Origin: Bacteroidales bacterium
Lineage (GTDB): Bacteria > Bacteroidota > Bacteroidia > Bacteroidales > F082
Assembly (NCBI GenBank): GCA_028277395.1
Contig: JANQGJ010000097.1
Coordinates: 1-59,222 of the forward strand
Direction of reading: 5' to 3'
Length of the DNA: 59,222 nt
Part shown: positions 35,214-45,159 of the stretch, in pieces
Layout of the letters: each line of letters opens with the position of its first letter
Position numbering within the stretch: the first letter of the stretch is position 1
The notes under the pieces: model-generated
What the model saw: the letters and a program-made list of their open reading frames with translations, nothing else
Databases searched by the model: none
Told to the model about the DNA's origin: nothing
Translations under genes and position numbers: made by a program

Positions 35214-35933
35214 TTACTTTATCTTTAGTTTTCGCAGATACATTTGTATTGTGTTTTCCAGTCCATAATACAGTGAATCACATATTAATGCATGACCTAT
35301 TGATACTTCGTCAAGAAACGGAATACTTCTTGCAAAATAATTCAGGTTTACCAGACTCAGGTCATGGCCTGCATTTAAGCCTAAACCGATATCAACAGCT
35401 AATTTCGCAGCTTCAACAAAAGGAGTAACTGCAATTTCAGGATTAACCGGATAATTAACTGCATAACTTTCCGTATAAAGTTCTATCCTGTCAGTACCGG
35501 TAGCAACAGCACCTTCAACCATCTGTTTTACAGGATCAACAAAAATTGAAGTCCTTATTCCGTGATTTTTAAATTCTTTGATGATATCTATCAGAAACTC
35601 CTTATGTTTTATAGTATCCCATCCATGATCAGAAGTTAACTGATCAGGATTATCCGGAACTAGTGTTACCTGTGTCGGCTTGTTTTTTAAAACAAGTTGA
35701 ACAAAATCAGGAGTTGGATTACCTTCAATATTGAATTCCGTGTTTACTATTGTGGCCAGTTTTTCAACATCTTTGTATCTGATATGACGTTCATCAGGAC
35801 GCGGGTGAACTGTTATTCCCTGTGCTCCAAACTCTTCACAATCAACGGCAACTTTCATCAGATCAGGCTGATTACCTCCTCTGGCATTTCTTAAAGTTGC
35901 AATTTTATTAATATTTACACTTAACCTGATCAT
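35214..35933 (-). CDS. pdxJ: Pyridoxine 5'-phosphate synthase
   Basis: PdxJ condenses 1-deoxyxylulose 5-phosphate with 3-amino-2-oxopropyl phosphate to make PNP. This TIM-barrel protein (239 aa) shows LSVNINKIATLRNARGG at the N-terminus, ITVHPRPDERHI, TLVPD and the C-terminal LNAGHDLSLVN and VSIGHALI. I start at 35933; the longer frame adds 24 residues extending towards the divergent dtd start. Bacteria with PdxJ use the DXP-dependent vitamin B6 pathway. Confidence 0.94.
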   Translation of the reverse strand: MIRLSVNINKIATLRNARGGNQPDLMKVAVDCEEFGAQGITVHPRPDERHIRYKDVEKLATIVNTEFNIEGNPTPDFVQLVLKNKPTQVTLVPDNPDQLTSDHGWDTIKHKEFLIDIIKEFKNHGIRTSIFVDPVKQMVEGAVATGTDRIELYTESYAVNYPVNPEIAVTPFVEAAKLAVDIGLGLNAGHDLSLVNLNYFARSIPFLDEVSIGHALICDSLYYGLENTIQMYLRKLKIK

Positions 35934-35987
35934 TTCAAAAATTTTTCGTGCAAAATTAATAAATTGCGTTTCATAAACATCAATAAT

Positions 35988-36440
35988 ATGAGAGCAGTAA
36001 TTCAAAGAGTAACTCAGGCCTCCGTTGAAATATCGGGTAAAATAAAATCAGAAATAAGCAGCGGATTACTAATTCTTATTGGAATTGAGAATAATGATGA
36101 TCTTACAGACGTTAACTGGTTATGCAAAAAGATAGCAAACCTTAGAATATTTAATGATAGTAATGGTGTTATGAATTTATCAATTCAGGACATTGATGGT
36201 GAAGCATTGGTTATAAGCCAGTTTACACTTCATGCCAAAACCAGGAAAGGAAATCGTCCTTCATATATTTCAGCAGCAGGTCCTGATATTGCGATTCCAC
36301 TATATGAAAAATTCGTTGATGAACTTGAAGCTTTGTTGAAAAAACCTGTTAAAACAGGCGAATTTGGAGCTTATATGAATATTTCTTTAATGAACTCAGG
36401 TCCGGTAACAATAATTGTTGATACAAAAAACAAGCAATAA
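35988..36440 (+). CDS. dtd: D-aminoacyl-tRNA deacylase
   Basis: DTD hydrolyses D-amino acids from mischarged tRNA. It starts MRAVIQRVTQASV and carries the signature motifs SQFTLHA and NSGPVTI near the end. The product is 150 aa. The start at 35988 is chosen over an in-frame ATG at 35964 because the family begins with M-R-A-V. Confidence 0.95.
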   Translation: MRAVIQRVTQASVEISGKIKSEISSGLLILIGIENNDDLTDVNWLCKKIANLRIFNDSNGVMNLSIQDIDGEALVISQFTLHAKTRKGNRPSYISAAGPDIAIPLYEKFVDELEALLKKPVKTGEFGAYMNISLMNSGPVTIIVDTKNKQ

Positions 36441-36484
36441 TCAGGATATTGTTAAGGAGATTTGTGTAATAAACAAATCTGATG

Positions 36485-37255
36485 TTACTTTCTGCCGTTT
36501 CTTCTTCTGTCTTTAACCAGTTTTGTTAAAAACTCATCAATTGCCATGGTCATAGATGGTGCAGACTGTGTTGGTGCAGGTATATTCAATTTCAAGCCGG
36601 CCTCTTTAACAGCTTTTGCAGTAGTTGGACCAAATGCAGCAATCAGTCTGTTATTTTGTTCAAAATCGGGGAAATTATTCTGAAGTGATTTTATACCAGC
36701 CGGACTAAAGAAAATAACCATATCATATTTGGTAATTTCAACATCAGACAAATCACTGGCCACTGTACGGTAAATAACTGCATTTGAGTAATTTATATTA
36801 TTTGCATCCAGTAATTTAAACATGGTTTGCTTATGTATATCTGATGATGGTACCAGAAATTTTTCTTCACTATGTTTTTTAATAACATCCATCAGGTCGG
36901 CAAAATTTTGTTTACCATAAAAAATCTTGCGCTTTCTGTATTGAACATATTTCTGTAAATAATATGCAGTAGATTCAGAAATACAGAAATATTTTAAAGA
37001 ATCGGGAATTTCAAATCTCATTTCTTTTGCCATTCTAAAGAAATGATCAACAGCATGTCTGCTTGTTAAAATTACTGCAGTATGTCCATTGAAAGTACCT
37101 TTCGCTTTTCTAAACTCCTGCGCACTTATACCTTCTATGGTAATAAACTTGTGAAAGTCTATATTCACGTTGAATTTCCTGCATAACTCACCATATGGTG
37201 ATTTCTCCATATCAGCAGGTTGCGGTTGGGATACTAATATATTTTTTACCTTCAA
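36485..37255 (-). CDS. hemD: Uroporphyrinogen-III synthase
   Basis: The HemD fold cyclises hydroxymethylbilane with D-ring inversion for heme and siroheme. The 256-aa protein has the weakly conserved HemD pattern: ILVSQPQP, AVILTSRHAVDHFF, VIYRTVASD, VIFFSPAGIKSL and IAAFGPTTAKAVKEAGL. Heme supply is relevant in a genome with a twelve-heme cytochrome. DUF4271 precedes it in the same direction. Confidence 0.87.
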   Translation of the reverse strand: MKVKNILVSQPQPADMEKSPYGELCRKFNVNIDFHKFITIEGISAQEFRKAKGTFNGHTAVILTSRHAVDHFFRMAKEMRFEIPDSLKYFCISESTAYYLQKYVQYRKRKIFYGKQNFADLMDVIKKHSEEKFLVPSSDIHKQTMFKLLDANNINYSNAVIYRTVASDLSDVEITKYDMVIFFSPAGIKSLQNNFPDFEQNNRLIAAFGPTTAKAVKEAGLKLNIPAPTQSAPSMTMAIDEFLTKLVKDRRRNGRK

Positions 37256-37312
37256 TGTTCCTTTAGTTTAGTTCCGGGTATAACTTAAAAAAGGAATTAA
37301 AAACCTAATAAA

Positions 37313-38119
37313 TTACATTACGGAGTCGTTTACTATCAATCCTGTTAGCACTAAAATAGGTACTAATTCGAGCGTGCAAAGGTACAAAATAATATGAAAC
37401 GTCGAAAACATTGTACTTGATTTTCCAATAATAAGGATCTTCAACAGCCTTACCAATTGCAAAACGGCAACTGTAACCATCATAATATAAAGCAAATAGC
37501 TACCATTGGAGTAAATAAGAAATAATATGGATGGTACTAATACAAGGCCAGTTATAAACTGAATATTTCTTCCAACAATCAATTGACTTTTCATCATTTT
37601 TTTCGTTCGAAATACAACTGAAGCAACAAAAATTATTATTGTACGATACATTATTAAGCATAACAATGTTATTACAATAATTGATAATGTTTCGATTTTT
37701 GTCATAGCAACTATCAAACCGGAATAGTATTTTTCTACAATAATTAAAATAAAGAAGCTAACTACAACGATAAAGTTTAACCAGAAAAATCCTGTTATTA
37801 AATTACCCGGTACACTTACATTACTTTCTCCGGTTCTGGAATACTGATAGTCAGTTTTCAGAGAGAATATCATCAATAATCTGTCAGGAAGAAAATGCCA
37901 TATAACTGCTATTATACCCAAAAAAAACAATAAAACATAAGTGATGAAATCATCACCACTATAATTAGTAATTATCTCCGGAGATACTTTTACTGATGTA
38001 AGATCCAGAAATTCGACAAGTGTATTTGACGATACCGGTTTAGCAGTATTTAAAGTAGTATCAGCAGATATTTCTGAAAAACCAACTACATTAAAATAAT
38101 ATGGGATACTGTCATTCAT
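37313..38119 (-). CDS. DUF4271 membrane protein
   Basis: A 268-aa protein with a polar N-terminal stretch of ~65 residues and about seven membrane helices. DUF4271 proteins are typical of Bacteroidota and often precede hemD, as here (57-bp gap). Function unknown. Confidence 0.75.
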   Translation of the reverse strand: MNDSIPYYFNVVGFSEISADTTLNTAKPVSSNTLVEFLDLTSVKVSPEIITNYSGDDFITYVLLFFLGIIAVIWHFLPDRLLMIFSLKTDYQYSRTGESNVSVPGNLITGFFWLNFIVVVSFFILIIVEKYYSGLIVAMTKIETLSIIVITLLCLIMYRTIIIFVASVVFRTKKMMKSQLIVGRNIQFITGLVLVPSILFLIYSNGSYLLYIMMVTVAVLQLVRLLKILIIGKSSTMFSTFHIILYLCTLELVPILVLTGLIVNDSVM

Positions 38120-38446
38120 AACTATTTCAGAAACCTATGCTACTAATGCAAAAATATAAATTAGACTGTTATTCACTGAGGTTTTTGGAAATATATAGCA
38201 CATAATATTTTTTCTGTTAATCTCTTCACAGCTAACTCCTTTTTCGTTATATTTGAAGGGTAATATTTTGGTGCAATTATTATTCTGATTCATGTACATA
38301 TTTAGTGTATTTGAGTAACAATTGCCGGATATTAAAACTCTCAACGCTAATTATACTACAACATCTCTTATTCACAATAATTGCAATATTATCAATGTAT
38401 AGAAAATGACCAATATAATATCTTATTTATTTAAAACCAAAATTTT
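38120..38446. other. 327-bp non-coding interval
   Basis: This AT-rich stretch lies between the divergent DUF4271 and adk genes. The only frame, minus strand 38135-38344, has no motif and poor composition, and I judge it spurious. No repeat or RNA structure stands out; it presumably holds the two divergent promoters. Confidence 0.5.
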
Positions 38447-39028
38447 ATGCTTAACATTGTAATATTTGGCCCACCAGGATGTGGAAAAGGCACCCAATCG
38501 GCTATGCTTACTGAAAAATATAATCTGGTCCATCTGTCAACAGGTGACGTTATTCGTAAAGAAATTAAATCGGGTTCTGATTTTGGAAACCAACTTAAGT
38601 CCATTGTTGAAAAAGGAGAATTAGTCCCATATGAACTGATCATTAAAATTCTTGAGACATCACTTGCAAAACATAACGATGCAAGCGGCTTTATTTTTGA
38701 CGGATTTCCGAGAACAATTGCACAGGCTAAAGATCTTGATGACATACTGGCAAAAGACAATCAGTCTGTTTCAATGGTTATATCACTATGTATTCACGAT
38801 AGTAAAGTAATTGAAAGGCTATTAAACAGAGCTAAAATTGAAGGTCGTAAAGATGATACTGAAGAAGTTATCAAAAACAGACTTAAAATCTATAAGGAGC
38901 AAACATGTCCGTTAATTGATTTTTACAAAGAGCAGGGAAAATATGTTGAAATTGAAGGCGACTGCTCAATCGACGACATTTTTGGACAGATCAGTAAGAT
39001 AATAGACAACCACACTATAACTGCCTGA
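38447..39028 (+). CDS. adk: Adenylate kinase
   Basis: This enzyme interconverts ATP plus AMP and two ADP. P-loop GPPGCGKGTQS, HLSTGDVIR, and DGFPRTIAQA are present. At 193 aa it is the short form lacking the zinc LID domain, common in Bacteroidota. Confidence 0.96.
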   Translation: MLNIVIFGPPGCGKGTQSAMLTEKYNLVHLSTGDVIRKEIKSGSDFGNQLKSIVEKGELVPYELIIKILETSLAKHNDASGFIFDGFPRTIAQAKDLDDILAKDNQSVSMVISLCIHDSKVIERLLNRAKIEGRKDDTEEVIKNRLKIYKEQTCPLIDFYKEQGKYVEIEGDCSIDDIFGQISKIIDNHTITA

Positions 39029-39051
39029 AATAGTAATTTGGGACACATAAA

Positions 39052-39093
39052 ATTCTGAATATCTGTGTTTTTAATAATACAGATATTCAGAAT
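39052..39093. terminator. Perfect 15-bp inverted repeat, bidirectional terminator
   Basis: ATTCTGAATATCTGT and ACAGATATTCAGAAT are exact reverse complements with a 12-nt loop, between the convergent adk and ackA genes. The U-run is poor, so some other function as a structured 3' end is possible. Confidence 0.6.
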
Positions 39094-39108
39094 TACAGGG
39101 TTAATTTA

Positions 39109-40302
39109 TTAAGATACAATATCAAATGTATCTTTTGCTATCATAAACTCTTCATCAGTTGGAACAACAAGTACTTTTACTTTAGAGTCTTCTGATGATA
39201 AAATCAATTCTTCTCCTTTTATATCTGCATTTTCAGGATTTGTTTTAATGCCCATAAACTCCATATTTGCCAATACTTTTTTACGGGTTTCAGGATCTCT
39301 TTCACCAATACCACCTGTAAATACAATTATGTCAACACCACCAAGTGCTGCAGCATATGAACCGATGTATTTTTTCACTCTGTAAGCAAACATATCAAGT
39401 GCCAGGGCAGCTCTTTTATTTCCCTGCTCGGCAGCAATTTCAAGGTCACGCATATCTGAAGAAACCCCTGATATCCCTAATAAACCAGAGAATTTATTGA
39501 TCAGGGTACTTGTATAACCAATACTGGTTTCTTCCTTATTCGCCATATACAACAATGCTCCGGGGTCAATATCTCCGGTACGTGTACCCATTATCAATCC
39601 TTCAGTAGGAGTCATACCCATTGATGTATCAACTGATTTTCCATTTTCAACAGCAGCTATAGATGATCCATTACCAAGATGGCAGGTAATAATCTTCTTT
39701 GTTGAAATATCAACGTCGAGCATCTCGCAGGCACGGGCAGAAACATATTTATGACTTGTACCGTGAAATCCGTAACGACGAATTTTATATTTCTCATACA
39801 AAATATATGGAATAGCGTATAAATATGCGTGTTCGGGCATTGTTTGATGAAACGCAGTATCAAATACACCAACCTGCTTCACATCCGGTAATAACTGTTG
39901 CATTGCATATATCCCTTTTAAATTGGGAGGATTATGTAATGGTGCTAAATCTGATGACTTTTCAAGAGCTTTTACAACATCGTCATTTATTAATACACTA
40001 CCACTAAATTCTTCTGCTCCATGAACCACTCTGTGACCAACAGCCTGAATTTCTTCTATACTTTCCAGACTACCATATTTCTCACTTGTCATTATTCCTA
40101 ACAGGTACTCTATTCCCTGTTGATGATCAAGAATTTCACCTTCGAGTACAGCAGCCTCATGACCATCTCTTTTATGTTTTATTAAGCTTCCTTTTAAACC
40201 AATCTTATCAACTAACCCTTTGGCGATTACCTTATTAGCAGGCATATCAAAAAGCTGATACTTAATTGATGAACTACCGCAATTTAATACAATGATTTTC
40301 AT
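39109..40302 (-). CDS. ackA: Acetate kinase
   Basis: This enzyme makes ATP from acetyl phosphate, or the reverse. N-terminal VLNCGSSSIKYQLFD, the GHRVVHG, FHGTSHKYVS and GNGSS motifs, and a TGGIGE phosphate-binding segment are all present (397 aa). It lies 9 bp after a hydroxyacyl-CoA dehydrogenase gene rather than with pta, which is not in the window. Confidence 0.96.
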   Translation of the reverse strand: MKIIVLNCGSSSIKYQLFDMPANKVIAKGLVDKIGLKGSLIKHKRDGHEAAVLEGEILDHQQGIEYLLGIMTSEKYGSLESIEEIQAVGHRVVHGAEEFSGSVLINDDVVKALEKSSDLAPLHNPPNLKGIYAMQQLLPDVKQVGVFDTAFHQTMPEHAYLYAIPYILYEKYKIRRYGFHGTSHKYVSARACEMLDVDISTKKIITCHLGNGSSIAAVENGKSVDTSMGMTPTEGLIMGTRTGDIDPGALLYMANKEETSIGYTSTLINKFSGLLGISGVSSDMRDLEIAAEQGNKRAALALDMFAYRVKKYIGSYAAALGGVDIIVFTGGIGERDPETRKKVLANMEFMGIKTNPENADIKGEELILSSEDSKVKVLVVPTDEEFMIAKDTFDIVS

Positions 40303-40311
40303 CTTTCTTTT

Positions 40312-41271
40312 TTATTTTATTATTGTACAAGTAATGGTGTTGCCAACAGGCTTTTCGTCTTCGTAATTGTAAAATCCGCGACCAACACTCCGCCCAAGAT
40401 AATTTGCACGTACCAATCGTTTTATTACCGGTGATGCTTTATATTTTGATTCTCCAAACTCTGAATAAAGGTTCTCCATATATTTCAGGATTTTGTCTAA
40501 GCCAATTTTATCAGCCAGTTCAAATGGTCCAATATTATGTCCTAAAGTTTCACGCATTGTAAGGTCAATATCACTAACCGATGCAATCCCTTCCATTAAT
40601 ATCTCGCAAGCCTCATTTATCAAAGGTATCGTCATACGTGTACTGATATTACCCGGTGATTCATGAACACATACACCTTTTTTGCCAATCATTTGACAAA
40701 ATCTCATTACCTTTTGGTGTGCTTCATCAGTCGACTGAACTCCGTTTACTACTTCGATAATACTGGTTTTATCAATTGGTTCAATGAAATGCATTCCAAT
40801 TGCCCTCCCAGGATTTTTAAGAACTTTTGCAAGATCAGAGATCATGAGAGTACTTATATTGGATGAAATAATAGTATCATTTCCCACAACCTCTTCAACT
40901 TTACTAAATATCTCCTGTCGTGGTTCAATCATAGTTCCTTTTTTTCTGGAACTTATTGCTTCGATTACAATATCGCAATCCTTTAAGCCACTAAAGTCAG
41001 TTGTACCATGTATTCTGGACAATACAAGACGTTTTTCCGATGATGTCATTCCCCAGTGGTTAATTTCATCATCCAGCTGAGCTTCAAGATCAACAAAAAT
41101 TTCACTGATACGTTCTTCTGTTGTATCAACAAAAACAACCTCCATCCCATAACGGGCTACCAATAAGGTTATTCCCTGTCCTACCGAACCACAACCTACG
41201 ATGCCAACAGCATGAATTTTTCCTTTTACCTTTAGCTTGTCGCCAAGCCCAAACTCTATTAACTGATTCAT
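40312..41271 (-). CDS. 3-hydroxyacyl-CoA dehydrogenase-family protein, divergent
   Basis: A 319-aa NAD-dependent protein with the Rossmann motif GIVGCGSVGQGI and a C-terminal HCDH domain. The catalytic His161 (GMHFIEP) and Glu173 (IIEVV) are kept with the canonical 12-residue spacing. However, the Asn normally in the GFIVNR motif is Thr211 here (GNISTRM), and the NP after HF is changed to EP. It may use a different hydroxyacid-CoA. Cotranscribed with ackA, so a butyrate, hydroxybutyrate or other acyl pathway feeding acyl-phosphate is conceivable. Confidence 0.8.
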   Translation of the reverse strand: MNQLIEFGLGDKLKVKGKIHAVGIVGCGSVGQGITLLVARYGMEVVFVDTTEERISEIFVDLEAQLDDEINHWGMTSSEKRLVLSRIHGTTDFSGLKDCDIVIEAISSRKKGTMIEPRQEIFSKVEEVVGNDTIISSNISTLMISDLAKVLKNPGRAIGMHFIEPIDKTSIIEVVNGVQSTDEAHQKVMRFCQMIGKKGVCVHESPGNISTRMTIPLINEACEILMEGIASVSDIDLTMRETLGHNIGPFELADKIGLDKILKYMENLYSEFGESKYKASPVIKRLVRANYLGRSVGRGFYNYEDEKPVGNTITCTIIK

Positions 41272-41450
41272 TATTAATGTTTTATTTTTTGTATTTCAAA
41301 ATAATGACTAAATTTCAGGGTAACTACCCAACAACTATTTGAGGGTGCAAATATAGTTCTCTTAGTGAATTAAAAATTTACAATTCATATTAAATATACT
41401 GATTTTTAATCATCCTAAATAAACTTTAAAAGTCGCTGTTTTTCACCCTG

Positions 41451-42239
41451 TTACAAATATAAAAGTTTTCCAAATTCTTCCATTACATCAGAAGCTCTCT
41501 CTTTAATAAAAATATCAGTTATTGTGTCCGTGTAATGCGACTCTGAAGTATTGATTTCAATAATAGTCGAACCTGTTTCTTTGGCTTTCAACGGAATTGA
41601 ATTTGCCGGATAGACCTCACCTTTGGTACCAATTATCACAAAAACATCAGATCTTTCTGCTTCAGCTTTCGATCTTGTCAGAGCAAATGTGGGTATGGAT
41701 TCGTTAAAGAATACAATATCTGGTTTTAGTATCCCTTTACATACGTAACAAGTTGGAGGCAAAAAGTTGAAGTCCACAAAACTCATGTCGTATTCAGATG
41801 AACATTCTGTACAAACAATTTGTTTGTAGGTTCCATGCAATTCGTAAACAAACCTGCTTCCTGCTTTCTGGTGAAGATGGTCGATGTTTTGAGTAATAAC
41901 TGACTCTACAAAACCTCTTTTTTCCATAGCTGCTAGCATCTGATGTGATACATTAGGTTCTATATCTACAAGTTTCTCATAAAATATCTCTTTTATTTTT
42001 GCCCACGACTGGTATGGTTTTTTTTGAAAATACTCCAGTTCAAAATATATGGGATCAACAGTTGTCCATAATCCATCGGCTCCTCTAAATGCAGGAATAC
42101 CACTATCTACAGAAATTCCGGCACCGGTAAAAGCAACACCATATTTGGATGTTCTGATCAGCTCCGAGGCTTTTTTTATTATGCTTTTATCCATATATTC
42201 CGGGAACAAACAAGTATCAATTCTAACATTGTCCTCCAA
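41451..42239 (-). CDS. Sir2-family NAD-dependent deacylase (CobB-like)
   Basis: A 262-aa sirtuin with GAGISVDSGIPAFRG, TQNIDHLHQKAG, catalytic His in YELHGTYK, and a zinc site from CTEC and CYVC. It removes acyl groups from lysines using NAD. It lies 19 bp downstream of the synthetase-GNAT gene. The arrangement matches the Pat/CobB pair that controls acetyl-CoA synthetase by reversible acetylation in enterobacteria, and acs is 4 kb away. Confidence 0.92.
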   Translation of the reverse strand: MEDNVRIDTCLFPEYMDKSIIKKASELIRTSKYGVAFTGAGISVDSGIPAFRGADGLWTTVDPIYFELEYFQKKPYQSWAKIKEIFYEKLVDIEPNVSHQMLAAMEKRGFVESVITQNIDHLHQKAGSRFVYELHGTYKQIVCTECSSEYDMSFVDFNFLPPTCYVCKGILKPDIVFFNESIPTFALTRSKAEAERSDVFVIIGTKGEVYPANSIPLKAKETGSTIIEINTSESHYTDTITDIFIKERASDVMEEFGKLLYL

Positions 42240-42258
42240 AAGAGGTTAAACATCTGAA

Positions 42259-44943
42259 TTATCCCAAATCCTTAAATACAGTAACAGTTGTATCCTCATT
42301 AAAATGCACTTTAAAGTCCAGCTTTCTAAATACAGATATCATTGCTTTGTTATCTTTAGTTGTTTCAGCAGAAACAACTTTAATTCCAGCATTTGTTGCT
42401 ATTTCAACACAATATTGTGTAAGTATATAACCCAATTCATTATGTTGCCAGTCGTCGGGTACAAGAACAGCATATTCTGCAGTAACGACATCAGGATCTG
42501 CGATAAGTCGTCCAACACCAATTAATCTTTTTCTGCCTTCATAATCAATTTCTGCTACAATACCCATTTCACGGTCATAATCGATATAGCAAAATTGTGT
42601 TGCAACTTCATGAGAATTAAAATGGAAATCATACCTGAACCTGTGGTAAATAGATTCTTTGGAACAACTACCTAACATTTCCAGCCAAAGTGCCTCGTCT
42701 TCAGGTTTTATAGGACGTAAAAGCACATCGGTTCCATCTCTTAGTTTGGCCTTTTTCCTTAATCTTTCAGGATATGGGCGTAATATCAGGTGTGAATAAT
42801 CAGCATTTTCTTTGCCAATTAGTTCCTGATCAATTACAATTCTGGCATCCAGAGCAATCACATCATCATGGGTTACAATGAGCGGGTTTATATCCAGCTC
42901 CTCTATTTCCGGATAATCGGCGGCCAGGTATGACAATCTTATGAGTACTTCTATAAGTTTATCAATATTTTTTGGTTTACTTCCTCTATACCCTTCAAGT
43001 AACGGGTACATTTTAAGGGATTGTATCATTTGTCTTGCCAGCTGTTCATTCAGGGGTGGGAATTCCAATCTTTTATCATCGATCAGTTCAGCGCTTGTTC
43101 CTCCCATTCCTGCCAGTAATACAGTTCCAAACAATTTATCCTTCTTAATACCGAGGATCATTTCAACATCATCTGTGGTATCAATCATTTTTTGAACTGT
43201 TATACCGTCAATCTGTGCGTCAGGTACTTTATTTGAAACAGTTTCGAGCATATTCTTATAACTTGCCCGAAGTATTTCTTCATTTTCAAGGTTTAATGAT
43301 ATGCCACCAACATCAACTTTATGGGTAATATCAGGAGAACTGATTTTAAGAACAACCGGGTATCCTTTCTTTTCAGCAATCTTAACTGCCTGATCTTCTG
43401 TCAAAGCTAACTCAGGATGCGTTGTTGAAATTCCATAATCATTTATGAGGCGTTTGGAATCATCTTCGGAAAGCACTTTAGATTTTTTGAAAATACTTCC
43501 GGAATATTTTTCACGTAATTTGGCACGATCATAATTAAATGACACAGGAACATCCCTTGGTGTTTCGTAGAGCATTTCCAGATTATTTATATATCTGGTC
43601 ATAGTCATAAATGACCTCATTGCCTGCCCCGGTGTTGCATAAGTTGCAATCTCTGCATTTGTCAGAATTTCCAATCCCTGCCGCATACTTGTTCCACCCA
43701 ACCAGGCAGCCATAATAAATTTTGTTGTTTTTGCAGATATATCAACAATAGCCTGGGCTGTTGCCGTAGGGTTTGTCATTGCCTGCGGTGTAAGGATAAC
43801 TAAAACAGCATCAACGTTTTCATCATCAAGTACAATGCTTGTAGCCTTCGATATTCTGGTTGGAGAAGCATCACCAACAACATCAACAGGGTTTCCATGC
43901 GACCAAAATGGTGGCAGAAGTTCATTTAACTTCTCCATAGTACGATCTGAAAGTTTTTCAAGCTTTCCTCCCATGGAAATAAGAGTATCTGTTGCCATTA
44001 CACCTGGTCCACCTGCGTTGGTAACAATGGCCAATCCGGTACCTTTTGGCATTCTTTTCCTGCCAACCAAATCTGTAAAATCAAAGATATTTCCAATATC
44101 GTAAACTCTTGCCAACCCAGCTCTTCTGAACACAGCATCATAAATTGAGTCTTCAGAAGCAAGCGCTCCTGTATGAGACTCGGCAGCTGCAGCTGATTCA
44201 GGAAATCTACCGGACTTATATACAATTATTGGTTTCTTACGTGCAAAAGCTCTTGCAGCCGACATAAATGCTCTGGCATCTGCCAGTGATTCAACATACA
44301 GGATTATTGATTTTGTGTTTGTATCCTGTCCCAGGTAATCTATCAAATCACCAAAAGTAACATCAACAGCATTACCTATGGAGATGAAATATGAAAAACC
44401 AATTTTTGCCTCATTTGCCCAGTCCAGTACAGAAGCTCCCAAAGCTCCCGATTGAGATATAAAAGCGACCTTACCTTTTCTTGGCATACCATTTGCAAAA
44501 CTTACATTTAGTTTAGCTCTTGGAACTATAATACCCAGGCAATTTGGTCCAATTGCACGCATATCAGGATATTTGTCAATCCTGTTTTTTACCTCCAGTT
44601 CCAAAGCTTTCCCCTGTTCTCCTGATTCCTTAAAACCTGCGGACATGATAATTACACCATTAACTCCACAATTTCCACATTCATCAATAATACCCGGAAC
44701 CTGTTCTGCCGGTGTCATAATCACAGCAAGATCAGGAACTTTTGGCAAGCTCTCAACATTTGGGTAGCATGGTATTCCCATTACTGCTTCCCTTTTCGGG
44801 TTTACAGGGTAAACTACTCCGTGAAATCCCCCGCTAACAAGATTCTTAAGCGTCATTCCCCCAACACTTGATGGATCATTTGACACTCCAATGAGTGCAA
44901 TTCTGTTTGGACGAAAGATACTGTCAAGTTTTTTAATTGGCAT
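42259..44943 (-). CDS. ADP-forming acetyl-CoA synthetase fused to GNAT acetyltransferase
   Basis: The 894-aa protein has a CoA-binding domain (LFRP-type start RPNRIALIGVSNDPSSVGG), a succinyl-CoA-ligase-like domain with catalytic His257 in ESHTGALASED, an ATP-grasp domain (about 490-690), and a C-terminal GNAT domain (about 725-894, PDDWQHNELGYILTQ). This is the architecture of protein acetyltransferase Pat/PatZ. Unlike what I recall for enterobacterial Pat, the phospho-His is retained, so acetate plus ATP production may be active. The acetyl-CoA loop in GNAT lacks one Gly. I use the ATG at 44943; a GTG at 44961 would add six residues. Confidence 0.86.
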   Translation of the reverse strand: MPIKKLDSIFRPNRIALIGVSNDPSSVGGMTLKNLVSGGFHGVVYPVNPKREAVMGIPCYPNVESLPKVPDLAVIMTPAEQVPGIIDECGNCGVNGVIIMSAGFKESGEQGKALELEVKNRIDKYPDMRAIGPNCLGIIVPRAKLNVSFANGMPRKGKVAFISQSGALGASVLDWANEAKIGFSYFISIGNAVDVTFGDLIDYLGQDTNTKSIILYVESLADARAFMSAARAFARKKPIIVYKSGRFPESAAAAESHTGALASEDSIYDAVFRRAGLARVYDIGNIFDFTDLVGRKRMPKGTGLAIVTNAGGPGVMATDTLISMGGKLEKLSDRTMEKLNELLPPFWSHGNPVDVVGDASPTRISKATSIVLDDENVDAVLVILTPQAMTNPTATAQAIVDISAKTTKFIMAAWLGGTSMRQGLEILTNAEIATYATPGQAMRSFMTMTRYINNLEMLYETPRDVPVSFNYDRAKLREKYSGSIFKKSKVLSEDDSKRLINDYGISTTHPELALTEDQAVKIAEKKGYPVVLKISSPDITHKVDVGGISLNLENEEILRASYKNMLETVSNKVPDAQIDGITVQKMIDTTDDVEMILGIKKDKLFGTVLLAGMGGTSAELIDDKRLEFPPLNEQLARQMIQSLKMYPLLEGYRGSKPKNIDKLIEVLIRLSYLAADYPEIEELDINPLIVTHDDVIALDARIVIDQELIGKENADYSHLILRPYPERLRKKAKLRDGTDVLLRPIKPEDEALWLEMLGSCSKESIYHRFRYDFHFNSHEVATQFCYIDYDREMGIVAEIDYEGRKRLIGVGRLIADPDVVTAEYAVLVPDDWQHNELGYILTQYCVEIATNAGIKVVSAETTKDNKAMISVFRKLDFKVHFNEDTTVTVFKDLG

Positions 44944-45084
44944 ATCCTTAAAATTAATCACATTGAATAGCAGATGTAACCTACAACCACTGTTATTTAA
45001 TTCACAAAAGTAATTAATGTTAATTAACTTACCAGAAATTATATTAAACTTAAATTAATTTTAAATAAAAATCTATTACAAAAA

Positions 45085-45113
45085 AACTCCGGATATATTT
45101 AACAACCAGAGTT
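45085..45113 (-). terminator. Terminator of the acs-transporter unit
   Basis: On the minus strand AACTCTGG pairs with CCGGAGTT (one G-U) and is followed by TTTTT. It separates the transporter gene from the synthetase-GNAT gene downstream. Confidence 0.75.
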
Positions 45114-45159
45114 CTTTTATATTTTCAGTTCCGAAAACTGTATGTAGGTAATAATCTTA

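Noticed and set aside
38135..38344. 69-codon minus-strand frame upstream of adk
   Set aside because: No motif or signal, and amino-acid composition typical of AT-rich non-coding sequence.
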